From Arthrobacter sp. NicSoilB4 (GTDB lineage: Bacteria > Actinomycetota > Actinomycetes > Actinomycetales > Micrococcaceae), in assembly GCF_019977335.1 (NCBI RefSeq), contig NZ_AP024654.1:1-61990 (forward strand): a stretch of 61,990 nucleotides of DNA, given 5' to 3'. The notes beneath the pieces were generated by a model, which was not told the origin of the DNA, made no database searches, and was given only the letters and a program-made list of their open reading frames with translations. Below are positions 8,771 through 16,657 of the stretch, piece by piece (within the stretch, counting starts at the first letter, position 1; each line of letters starts with the position of its first letter). The translations under genes and the position numbers were made by a program.

Positions 8771-9661
8771 TTAGCCCTTAACGGCTGATTGGGTGAGGCT
8801 GGCGATGATCCACCGCTGGGCCACCAGGAAGACGATGAGGGCCGGTGCGATGGCGATGGTGGTGGCTGCCATGACCTGGGCCACGTTGCCGGCGCCGTAC
8901 GGGCCGAGCATCAGGACCAGACCCAGCGGCAGGGTGGCGGTGTCTGTGCTGTTAAGGAAGATCGAGGGGGCAAAGTAGGCGTTCCAGCTGCCCAGGAACG
9001 TGATGACACCCAGGGTGCTCACGGCGTTCTTGGCCAGCGGCAGCGCGATCAGCCGGTAGGTCTGCCAGGCGGTGGCACCGTCCATGCGGGCCGCGTCGAT
9101 GATTTCCTGCGGCAATCCCAGAAAGAACTGCCGCAGCAGGAAAACGCCCAGTGCGCCTGTGATACCTGGCAGGATCAGGCTAAGAGGGTTGTCCAGCAGG
9201 CCGAAGGTCCGCATCAGCAGGAACAGCGGAATGATGGTCACCTGGGCCGGCACCATCAGCGAGGACAGCAGGCCCACGAAGATGAGGTTGCGGCCGGGGA
9301 ATTCCAGCTTGGCGAACGCGTAGCCGGCCATCGGCGCCGTGATGATCATGCCGATGCTGACCGCGATCGCGATGACCGCGCTGTTGAACATGTTCCTTAG
9401 GATCGGCACGGGTCCGCTGACCGCCGACGCGTAGTTGGTCCAGTCCCACTCGGTGGGCAGCCACTGCGGCGGCAAATCGTACGCCTGGCTGGCGTCCCGA
9501 AGCGAGGTGGTGAACATCCACAGGAAAGGGGCGATCATACCGATGGCCCCCAAGACCAGCAGCGCCACCGAAATGCTCTTCCCGACGCCGGGGCGGGGCC
9601 TGCTGCGGCGCCCGGCGCTGCTCTGCTGCGGGGTGCTGATGACAGCGGTGGTGTTACTCAT
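8771..9661 (-). CDS. Carbohydrate ABC transporter permease (MalG type)
   Basis: 296-aa inner-membrane permease with six predicted helices and the cytoplasmic EAA loop EIIDAARMDGATAWQTYRLIALPLAK that docks an ATPase. The N-terminus (MSNTTAVIS, then an arginine-rich segment) precedes the first helix. It overlaps the upstream permease by 8 bp and is followed 31 bp later by GH172. No ATP-binding subunit is encoded nearby, as is usual for CUT1 importers that share a chromosomal MsmK/MsiK-type ATPase. Confidence 0.93.
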   Translation of the reverse strand: MSNTTAVISTPQQSSAGRRSRPRPGVGKSISVALLVLGAIGMIAPFLWMFTTSLRDASQAYDLPPQWLPTEWDWTNYASAVSGPVPILRNMFNSAVIAIAVSIGMIITAPMAGYAFAKLEFPGRNLIFVGLLSSLMVPAQVTIIPLFLLMRTFGLLDNPLSLILPGITGALGVFLLRQFFLGLPQEIIDAARMDGATAWQTYRLIALPLAKNAVSTLGVITFLGSWNAYFAPSIFLNSTDTATLPLGLVLMLGPYGAGNVAQVMAATTIAIAPALIVFLVAQRWIIASLTQSAVKG

Positions 9662-10610
9662 TGTTCACCCACGACTTCCTGAGGCGGAACTGCACCAGCG
9701 TCACCAGCATGATGATGAGGAACAGTGTGACCGCGATGGCTGAGGCGTAGCCCATATCGAACTTGTTGAAGGCAACTTCGGCGATGTACATCACCACGCT
9801 GCGGCTGGCATCGCCCGGGCCGCCCCTGGTGAGCACAATGATGGACTCGTAGATCTGGAACGCGCCGATGATGGTGATGGTGATGTTGAAGAACGTTGCC
9901 TGACTGATCATCGGAAGGACGATGCGGCGGAAGACCTGCCATTCGTTGGCACCGTCCATGCGGGCGGCCTCCACCATGTCCTTGGGGACTTCCTGCAGGG
10001 CGGCTACGAAGATCAGCATGGCGAACCCCACATTCCGCCAGGTGTCGACGATGATCACCGACACCTTGGAGAACTCGGAGCTGTTGAGCCAGTCGATACG
10101 TTCCCCGCCCAGCGCGGTGATGTAGTAGTTCAGGATGCCCGTGTCCTTCTGGAAGAGCGCCTGCCAGATGATGGACACGTACACCAGGGCCACCAGGTAC
10201 GGGAAGAAGTACGCGGAGCGGAACACATAGGTCAAAACCCGGGGGAGCCGCTGGTTAATCAGCACGGCGAACACGAGCGCAAAGACGTTGATGAGGACAA
10301 CGGCCGCCCCAACGTACAGGATGGTGTTGCCGTAGGTGGTGGCAAGCCGTTCGTCCCGGAACATGCGGGCGTAGTTATCGAACCCCACGAACTTGGGGGC
10401 CGTCAGGATGTTGTACTTGGTCAGGCTCAAGTAGATCGCGGCGACCAGCGGGCCGAGGACGAAAACCAGGAAGCCGATGATCGTGGGGGCGGTGAAGAGA
10501 TACCCGGTGAGGGCTTCCCGCCGGCGGGTGGCCGTGAGCCGCCCGGGGCCGCCCCCGCGCCCCGACGGGGGCGCGGGCGGCAGCTGGGTTTTGGGGGCTG
10601 TCAGGGTCAC
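9654..10610 (-). CDS. Carbohydrate ABC transporter permease (MalF type)
   Basis: 318-aa permease partner of the downstream MalG-type protein. A proline/glycine-rich cytoplasmic N-terminus precedes six helices. The EAA loop reads DMVEAARMDGANEWQVFRRIVLPMI. The ATG at 10610 overlaps the stop of the binding-protein gene and its own end overlaps the next permease, so the three importer genes are translationally coupled. Confidence 0.93.
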   Translation of the reverse strand: MTLTAPKTQLPPAPPSGRGGGPGRLTATRRREALTGYLFTAPTIIGFLVFVLGPLVAAIYLSLTKYNILTAPKFVGFDNYARMFRDERLATTYGNTILYVGAAVVLINVFALVFAVLINQRLPRVLTYVFRSAYFFPYLVALVYVSIIWQALFQKDTGILNYYITALGGERIDWLNSSEFSKVSVIIVDTWRNVGFAMLIFVAALQEVPKDMVEAARMDGANEWQVFRRIVLPMISQATFFNITITIIGAFQIYESIIVLTRGGPGDASRSVVMYIAEVAFNKFDMGYASAIAVTLFLIIMLVTLVQFRLRKSWVNNE

Positions 10611-11911
10611 TTCTGCAACGCCTCCTCAACATCCTTTTGGGCCTTTTCCAGGGAGGAACCGATGTCCTGGCCGGACATGATCTCGTCCATGGCCCGCATG
10701 AACGCCGGATCCAGCACGTTGTAGGCGCCGGGGGCCGCTACCGGCTTGGCGTAGGACAGGGAGTTGTAGAACTCTTCGGCATGTTTGGGGGAGGACAGGA
10801 ACTCCGGTGATGAAGCGGCCGTCTTGGTGGACGGAACGGCGGAGCCGGCGTCGGCCCATTTCTTCTGGGTCTGCTGGTCGGTGAGCATCTTGATGAACTC
10901 CCAGGACAGCTCCTGGTTCTTGGACGTCTTGGAGATGGCGAACGCTCCGGCGCCGAAAACGGTGGACTTGGTAGTTCCCTTCGGCCAGGGGAGGATGTCG
11001 TAATCGGAGAAGCCGGCCTTGGCGAATCCGCCGGTGACGAAGTGCCCGGCCCCGGTCATGGCTGCCTTGCCTGCGGGGAACAGCTGGTACGGGTCGGAGC
11101 CCTTAGGCTGCGGTGACACACCGTACTTGGTGGCCAGATCCCGCACCCATTCCACGGACTTCTGGACTTTCGGATCGGTCAGCTGGGCCGTCTTGAGGTC
11201 CTCACTCATCATGGAGGTGCCGTTGGAGTAGAGCCACGGAGTGATGCCGAAGGAGTAGTACGGCATGGCGAACCCGTAGACCTTGTTAGCGCCGGAACCG
11301 GTGGTCAGTTTCTTGGAGATCTCCAGGAAATCGTCCCAAGTCCAGTCATCGCTGGGCCGTTCGATGCCGGCGGCCGCGAACATCTTGGTGTTGTAGTAGA
11401 TCACCATGGTGTTGAAGGTGTTGGGCATCAGGTATGTGGAGCCGTCCTTACTGAATCCCGCGAGCAGCTTGGGATCGATGTCCTCGCGCAGGGCCTTGGC
11501 TTCGGGGTCGTTCTTGAGGAAGCCGTCCAGGGGCGAAAACAGCTCGTTGGCCAGGCCCAGCTCCACGCCTTCGGTGGCGATGTTGATGACGTCCGGAGCC
11601 TGACCCGCTGCGGCCTGCGTCACCAGCTTGTTGACGTATTCGGTCCACGTGGTGATGGGGGTGAAGTTGTTGTTCACCGTCACGTTCGGGTACTTCTCCT
11701 TGAAGCGTTTGGCCACGCCGTCGTACACGGCTTTGTCCCCTGGATCGCCCCAGTTCGAGACGGAGATGGTGGCGGTGATGTCCTTGGCGGGGGCCGCGTA
11801 GGGCCCGTCCGCTGCGGGCCCGGCGGACTGGGTGGCACTCCCGCAGGCGGTGAGCGCCAGCAGGGCCACGGCTGCCGCCGTGGCGATGGAGGTGCGGACT
11901 GCTTTTCTCAT
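10607..11911 (-). CDS. Sugar-binding lipoprotein of ABC importer (family 1 SBP)
   Basis: 434-aa extracellular substrate-binding protein. A signal peptide MRKAVRTSIATAAAVALLA leads to the lipobox LTAC, followed by a mature domain with the family-1 pattern (ISVSNWGDPGDKAVYDGVAKRF; GKAAMTGAGHFV; WEFIKMLTDQ). The ATG at 11911 is preceded by AAAGGAGC at the right spacing; the open frame upstream to 12319 is an artefact running antisense to the regulator. It starts 91 bp after the LacI-type gene 12003-12998 and is probably transcribed with it. I see no LacI-type operator in that gap. Confidence 0.93.
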   Translation of the reverse strand: MRKAVRTSIATAAAVALLALTACGSATQSAGPAADGPYAAPAKDITATISVSNWGDPGDKAVYDGVAKRFKEKYPNVTVNNNFTPITTWTEYVNKLVTQAAAGQAPDVINIATEGVELGLANELFSPLDGFLKNDPEAKALREDIDPKLLAGFSKDGSTYLMPNTFNTMVIYYNTKMFAAAGIERPSDDWTWDDFLEISKKLTTGSGANKVYGFAMPYYSFGITPWLYSNGTSMMSEDLKTAQLTDPKVQKSVEWVRDLATKYGVSPQPKGSDPYQLFPAGKAAMTGAGHFVTGGFAKAGFSDYDILPWPKGTTKSTVFGAGAFAISKTSKNQELSWEFIKMLTDQQTQKKWADAGSAVPSTKTAASSPEFLSSPKHAEEFYNSLSYAKPVAAPGAYNVLDPAFMRAMDEIMSGQDIGSSLEKAQKDVEEALQK

Positions 11912-12002
11912 GTGATGCTCCTTTGCATGCGGCGCCTGGAGGGGGCCTGATGGGATGCGATGGGGTTGTGTGTAGCTGTTTGGGGGGCAGTTGGTCGGGC
12001 TG

Positions 12003-12998
12003 TTATTCGGTGGAGCGGCGGAATTCGATTTCTGATTCGAGGCGGAGGATCTCGGTGGGAGCATTGGGGTTTTCGATACGCCGCAGGAGCAAACCCACGG
12101 CGCTCTCACCCAGCCGGAACGCCGGTTGGCGGACGGTGGTGATCTGGGGTTCGAAGAGGTCCGAGTAGGTGAACCCGTCAAACGTCGCGAACGCCATGGT
12201 GCCCGGTACCTGCAGGCCTTCATGCTGCACGGCCCGCAAAGCGCCGGCGGCCAGCAGCGTGCTGCAAGCCAGGATCGCCGTGGGACGGTCCGTGGATGTG
12301 GTGAGAAGTGTCCGGACACGGTCGAACGTCGATGCCGCAGTTACCGTCCCCTCACACAACAGTCCGGCCGGCACCTCCAAGCCCCGATCCAACATGGCGG
12401 CGTGAAAACCGTCGTGGCGCTCACGGAGCGATGAAACCCGCAAATCCCCGGAGACCAGCAGGATCCGCTGGTGGCCGCGGGCGGCGAGATGTTCAACCAG
12501 TGCTGCCATGGCGGACTCGTTATTGACCCCCACCTGATCCACGTCCAGGTCCGCGAGGCGGTCCAGCAGGACCAGCGGCTTCTTTTCCTCACGGATTCTC
12601 GTTAGCAGCCCGCCGCTGGAACCGGCCGCCCGTGCAATGATCAGGCCATCCACGCGGCGGTCCAGAAGTGCCTCGACTGCGGCGCGCTCCCGTTCAGGAT
12701 CTTCCGCCGAGTTCGCCAGCAGCAGGGACAGGCCGTTTTGGGCCGCGGCTTCTTCCACGCCGTGCACCATGTCCGCGAACGCCGGCTCTCCGGCATCCGA
12801 GACAACAAGGCCAATGGAGTCAGTCCTGGCGCGCCGCATGGAGCGGGCCAGCGCGTCCCGCCGGTATCCGGTGGCGCGCACAGCACTGATGACGCGCTCC
12901 TTGGTCTCCGGCTCAACATGCCTGGTGTCGTTGAGGACGTGCGACACAGTGGACGTCGAAACGCCGGCAAGGGATGCGACATCGACGATGGTTGCCAC
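12003..12998 (-). CDS. LacI-family transcriptional repressor
   Basis: 331-aa LacI/GalR regulator. The helix-turn-helix ATIVDVASLAGVSTSTVSHVLN at residues 2-23 and hinge helix YRRDALARSMRR are followed by a periplasmic-binding-protein-like effector domain. It heads the catabolic run, and its promoter contains two copies of a palindrome suited to a LacI protein, so autoregulation together with the sugar genes is likely. It is closely similar along its length to the second LacI gene upstream (shared stretches include RTDSIGL and LLLANSAEDP), which points to duplication. GAAGG stands about 11 bases before the ATG. Confidence 0.93.
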   Translation of the reverse strand: MATIVDVASLAGVSTSTVSHVLNDTRHVEPETKERVISAVRATGYRRDALARSMRRARTDSIGLVVSDAGEPAFADMVHGVEEAAAQNGLSLLLANSAEDPERERAAVEALLDRRVDGLIIARAAGSSGGLLTRIREEKKPLVLLDRLADLDVDQVGVNNESAMAALVEHLAARGHQRILLVSGDLRVSSLRERHDGFHAAMLDRGLEVPAGLLCEGTVTAASTFDRVRTLLTTSTDRPTAILACSTLLAAGALRAVQHEGLQVPGTMAFATFDGFTYSDLFEPQITTVRQPAFRLGESAVGLLLRRIENPNAPTEILRLESEIEFRRSTE

Positions 12999-13025
12999 TG
13001 CGACTCCTTCTAGCGAAACGATTGC

Positions 13026-13066
13026 GCGAACGTTTCGATAGTAGAGACAAACGTTTCGATGTGCAA
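13026..13066 (-). promoter_or_regulatory. Promoter with two LacI-type operators for the catabolic operon
   Basis: On the - strand, TTGCAC (13066-13061) and TACTAT (13043-13038) are separated by exactly 17 bases, a good housekeeping promoter. Operator 1, ATCGAAACGTTTGT (13060-13047), fills the spacer. Operator 2, ATCGAAACGTTCGC (13039-13026), begins at the -10. Their AACGTT cores are 21 bp apart, two helical turns, allowing cooperative binding on one face. The same motif lies before the second LacI gene. Confidence 0.82.
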
Positions 13067-13151
13067 TAGGTCACAGAAGAGATGTTGGTTTTGTTCCGGC
13101 TTTCCTGGCCGCGGGCCTTATGGCAGTCGGAAAGGACTGGGCGCTGAGGTC

Positions 13152-14156
13152 CTAGGAGGCCGGCCGCGGGCCGGTGGAGGCACGGTATTCGATCGTGGGC
13201 GCCAGGCGGACTACCGAGGGTTTGCCTGATTTGTCGGCGATCCTCTTGGTGAGCAGTTCGGCCGCTGTGGCGCCTACCTGGAATGCAGGCTGACGGACAG
13301 TGGTGAGCTGGGGCTCGAACAGGTCGGCGTAGGCGAAGCCGTCGAAGGTAGCGAAGGCAATGTCCTCCGGCATCCGTAGCCCGCGCTGCTTGATGCGCCG
13401 CAGTGCGGCTGCAGCTAAGACGGTGCTGCACGCGATCACAGCGGTGGGAGGCTCTGCTGCGGATAGCGCTGCCTCGATGCCGGCGTCAGTTTCTGCAGGC
13501 TCGAATGCTGTGACTGTTTGCTGGTCCGATGGCGCTATGCCGGCTGCGGCCATGGCTTCGGCGAACGCATCGTGCCGTTCCTGCAGGGTGGCAACCCTGG
13601 TGTCTCCTGCGATCAGCAAAATCCGTTCGTGGCCCTGCGCCACCAGGTGCGCCACAAGCTCCATAATGGGCTCGCGGTTTTCAACTCCCACCTGGTCGTA
13701 CGGATCAGCGGAAAGCCTGTCCATCAGCACCAGTGGCGTATCGTGATTGGCGAATTCGGAGAGGGCCTCGGGACCGGAGCCCGCCGCACGCGCCAGGATG
13801 AGGCCGTCGACCCTGCGCTCAAGGAGGGCTTGGACTGCGCGCGCCTCACGTTTCGGGTCCTCAGCGGAATTGGCCAGTAGCAGGGTGATGCCCTGGCTGG
13901 CAGCGGTCTCTTCCACGCCGCGGATCATTTCGGCGAAGGCCGGCTCCCCGCCGTCGGAAACAATGAGACCGATGCTGTCCGTCCTTGAGCGCCGCATGGC
14001 GCGGGCCAGTGCGTCCTGCCGGTATGAGGTTTCCTCGATGGCCTTCAGAACGCGCTGCCGCGTCTCATCGTTCACATGCCGGGTCCCGTTAAGGACGTGG
14101 GAAACGGTGGAGATGGACACGCCGGCAAGCCTGGCCACTTTTACCATCGTCGTCAT
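13152..14156 (-). CDS. Second LacI-family transcriptional regulator
   Basis: 334-aa LacI/GalR regulator starting MTTMVKVARLAGVSISTVSHVLNGTRHV, with the hinge YRQDALARAMRR and a complete effector domain. The ATG at 14156 is preferred because the DNA-binding helix begins a few residues later; the longer frame to 14312 would run through the operator region. The gene ends 86 bp before the promoter of the first LacI gene in the same direction. Likely a paralogue binding the same operator family; whether the two respond to different sugars cannot be told. Confidence 0.9.
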   Translation of the reverse strand: MTTMVKVARLAGVSISTVSHVLNGTRHVNDETRQRVLKAIEETSYRQDALARAMRRSRTDSIGLIVSDGGEPAFAEMIRGVEETAASQGITLLLANSAEDPKREARAVQALLERRVDGLILARAAGSGPEALSEFANHDTPLVLMDRLSADPYDQVGVENREPIMELVAHLVAQGHERILLIAGDTRVATLQERHDAFAEAMAAAGIAPSDQQTVTAFEPAETDAGIEAALSAAEPPTAVIACSTVLAAAALRRIKQRGLRMPEDIAFATFDGFAYADLFEPQLTTVRQPAFQVGATAAELLTKRIADKSGKPSVVRLAPTIEYRASTGPRPAS

Positions 14157-14183
14157 CGTCGCCACCCTCGGGGAATCGTTTAC

Positions 14184-14197
14184 GCGAACGTTTCGCA
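14184..14197 (-). promoter_or_regulatory. LacI-type operator upstream of the second LacI gene
   Basis: TGCGAAACGTTCGC on the - strand, matching the two operators at 13026-13060 around the AACGTT core. It ends 28 bp before the ATG at 14156. Suggests autoregulation or cross-regulation. No clear -10/-35 pair could be assigned. Confidence 0.75.
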
Positions 14198-14243
14198 TAG
14201 CCCCCGCCAGTTTACAGACGGGCAGGGAACCGAAGTCGAAGGG

Positions 14244-14307
14244 CCCCGTTCTTCCTGCCAGGAGTCCGGAAGTCGGCGTTCGGGAAACGCAATCAGGAAG
14301 AACGGGG
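14244..14307. repeat. 14-bp inverted repeat at the edge of the sugar island
   Basis: Perfect arms CCCCGTTCTTCCTG (14244-14257) and CAGGAAGAACGGGG (14294-14307) with a 36-base spacer. It lies between the leftward regulator and the rightward TIR-like gene, at the right edge of the catabolic island. It could be a relic of an insertion or a long-stem terminator; no T-run follows either side. Confidence 0.7.
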
Positions 14308-14462
14308 TCCAAGTGGCAGCTTGACGTAATATTCGTTATCGGTAGTTGACTATCACTTATTGTTGAAGCCTCTCATGCCTTGACCGCCGACCTGCAGATC
14401 ACCCACATTCAATAGGAAAATACGACGCCTGCGCATTTGGTGTCGGTGTCTGGCCCTATCCT

Positions 14463-15377
14463 ATGGAAATGGTCGAAAATGAGCAGACAGATGCTGATCC
14501 CAGGAAAGTCTTCGTTATTCACGGACGAAACGAACCGGCCCGAAAAGGGTTGTTCGAATTTCTGAGGTCGATTGGACTTGAGCCGATCGAATGGCAGGAG
14601 GCGCTAGCCATGACTGGCCAAGGCTCCCCGTATATCGGAGACGTCCTCGATGCCGCTTTCGGTGCCGCCAAGGCAGTTGTCGTCCTGCAGACTCCGGACG
14701 ATGTCGCTCATCTTCACGAATCGCTCGCCGAATCGGCCGATGATCCTGAGTGCACCCCACAGATGCAGCCACGACCGAACGTACTTTTCGAAGCTGGCAT
14801 GGCAATGGGCCGCAATCCTGATCGCACCATCATCGTGGAACTCGGCAGAATTAAAACGTTCAGTGACATTCACGGTCGCCACTCGGTGCGGCTCGACAAC
14901 TCGACTCCTAAGCGCCAGGCCCTAGCAACGCGCCTTCAGACCGCTGGATGCGAAGTGAAACTAACGGGCATTGACTGGCACACTGCGGGCAATCTCACCC
15001 CGCCGGCCCCTCCAGGCGGCGGACTCCCGCTTGGCAAGAAGTTGCCGTCCGCCGCAGCCTCAGGAGCTCCCCGGCTGACGGCCACTTTCAACGAACGTAG
15101 CGGCAACAAGCTGAGCGACATCGTCATCACCAATCATGGGCCGGGCGACGTGTACGACCTTGATGTGCACCCTGTCGATACCGCCGACGAAGATTTCTAT
15201 CGTGAGGGGGACGAACTCCCCATCCCCCGGCTCCCGGCAGGCAAGTCCGTAGTGGGACTCAAACGGATGCCCCCCTCGTTTGGAAACAACAACCGGTCCT
15301 ATTTCGAGATCACAATAACGGGTCGGACGGTCGACGGGACACCTATCAACCAGCCCGAGTTTGTGAGTGCGTCCTGA
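14463..15377 (+). CDS. TIR-like nucleotide-binding domain protein, putative defence effector
   Basis: 304-aa protein whose first 170 residues match the bacterial TIR-like family PF10137: KVFVIHGRNEPARKGLFEFLRSIGLEPIEWQEA, then AVVVLQTPDDVA, RPNVLFEAGMAMGRNPDRTIIVELG and SDIHGRHSVRLDN. The E of NVLFEAG is the conserved glutamate expected to drive NAD cleavage or nucleotide binding in TIR-type effectors. A proline/glycine linker near residue 183 leads to a beta-rich C-terminal domain (LTATFNERSGN...YFEITITGR) of unknown role. ATG 14463 or 14469 may be used; neither has a strong ribosome site. Such domains act in anti-phage systems; activity here is inferred. Confidence 0.8.
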   Translation: MEMVENEQTDADPRKVFVIHGRNEPARKGLFEFLRSIGLEPIEWQEALAMTGQGSPYIGDVLDAAFGAAKAVVVLQTPDDVAHLHESLAESADDPECTPQMQPRPNVLFEAGMAMGRNPDRTIIVELGRIKTFSDIHGRHSVRLDNSTPKRQALATRLQTAGCEVKLTGIDWHTAGNLTPPAPPGGGLPLGKKLPSAAASGAPRLTATFNERSGNKLSDIVITNHGPGDVYDLDVHPVDTADEDFYREGDELPIPRLPAGKSVVGLKRMPPSFGNNNRSYFEITITGRTVDGTPINQPEFVSAS

Positions 15378-15378
15378 A

Positions 15379-15843
15379 ATGAGTATTTCAGTGTCCTTGC
15401 CCCTGGACAGCGATGGTTTCCTGCGTCGCGAGTGTCCCTCTTGCCTCCGTCAGTTCAAATGGCATCACGGCCCCGCCAACGAGGAAGCCGAACATCACGC
15501 TGATCCCGACTCCTATACGTGCCCATTCTGCGGCCGACCAGCTGCCTCCGGCGAGTGGTTTACCGCCGACCAAAGTGAATTTATCCAGGGCGCGGCCATG
15601 CCTGGCCTGATGCAAGAGCTAGACGACGACTTAGGAGAAATGTTCCGCGGTCTCAATAGTCGGAACTTCAAGGTCTCCAGGACCGGACGCTTGGACATTC
15701 CTGCTGCCCCAATGCCGTTGACGGAACCAGACGATATGGTCATCATCGCTTCCCCGTGCCACGGATATGAGCCCATCAAGGTGCCGGAGGATGAAGCAGG
15801 TCCGTTCCATTGTCTGGTCTGCGGCGACCCATTCGCGGTCTAG
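15379..15843 (+). CDS. Zinc-ribbon protein next to the TIR-like gene
   Basis: 154-aa unrecognised protein with three cysteine sites: RECPSCLR and YTCPFCGRP near the N-terminus (a likely four-Cys zinc ribbon) and FHCLVCGDPF at the C-terminus. The middle is acidic. The ATG at 15379 lies one base after the TIR-like stop; a GTG at 15367 in the same frame would overlap that gene. Tight coupling suggests a functional pair, with this protein as a possible sensor or adaptor for the TIR-like effector. Confidence 0.7.
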   Translation: MSISVSLPLDSDGFLRRECPSCLRQFKWHHGPANEEAEHHADPDSYTCPFCGRPAASGEWFTADQSEFIQGAAMPGLMQELDDDLGEMFRGLNSRNFKVSRTGRLDIPAAPMPLTEPDDMVIIASPCHGYEPIKVPEDEAGPFHCLVCGDPFAV

Positions 15844-15898
15844 GGATAAAGTGCCCGGCTCGACTACCAGGTGGGACTCCCTCAGCATCTGAGCCCTG

Positions 15899-16648
15899 CT
15901 AGCGTTCGAGTCCGCCGCGTTCCAGTGTTTTTCCCGTGCCGCTGTGTTTGGCCATCTTGGACGTCCGGGCCAATGAGGGCTTCTGAACCACGGCCTCCGT
16001 CGCCGGCGCGCCCTGGTGCTTGTCTGCCAGCAGCCGGGCGTTGACGGCTTCACGGTCACCTTTACCTTCGAGGTTCTCGGCCAGCTGCTGGCGCCGTTCT
16101 GCGGTATCCCAAGCCGGCTCGCTTCTGTCTGCCCGGTCCTGTCGGTTGGCCCCGGCAATTGCCGCGCCGACCACCACCTCATCGGTCCGCGCGACCGAAG
16201 CGTTGGTGCGTTCGCCTTCAGCCTCGGAGCGGGCCTGCTGTGCCCGGGCAAGGGCCTCGGATACGGAGGCCTCGTCCGCACCGGTGTTGTTCACGTCGAT
16301 GCCGTAACGGCTCTGGACCTGTTCGCCGATTTTCTCGGCCGCCTGCGCAGCTTCGGGGTCGTAGTCCTTCCAGGCCGTGGCCGTCTCGTGAACCCGTTCG
16401 ATCATTTCGGGGGTGGCTTTGTCCCACCAGTCCTCGCGGGAGACCGGCGCCAGCTGGGCCCGGGCGGCAGCCCGCTGGACGTCGAAGCGTTCCTGCAGCT
16501 CCCGGGCCCGTTGTTCCTCTGCTGCGGCGATGGTGCGCTGTTCCTGTTCGCGCATTCTGGCAAGCTGCTCGCCGATTCGGCTGGCAACCATCAGGCCGGT
16601 ACGCATCGCCCCGTCCACTGCATCTTCCATTCCGTCTGCTTCGCTCAT
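15899..16648 (-). CDS. Unknown protein in the relaxase operon
   Basis: 249-aa highly charged, alanine/glutamate/arginine-rich protein, largely helical and probably coiled coil (residues 25-65 and 125-150). No catalytic motif is visible. It starts 10 bp after the relaxase stop in the same direction, so it likely belongs to the relaxosome operon; accessory proteins of this composition often follow actinobacterial relaxase genes. Function unknown. Confidence 0.75.
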   Translation of the reverse strand: MSEADGMEDAVDGAMRTGLMVASRIGEQLARMREQEQRTIAAAEEQRARELQERFDVQRAAARAQLAPVSREDWWDKATPEMIERVHETATAWKDYDPEAAQAAEKIGEQVQSRYGIDVNNTGADEASVSEALARAQQARSEAEGERTNASVARTDEVVVGAAIAGANRQDRADRSEPAWDTAERRQQLAENLEGKGDREAVNARLLADKHQGAPATEAVVQKPSLARTSKMAKHSGTGKTLERGGLER

Positions 16649-16657
16649 GCTCTTCCC

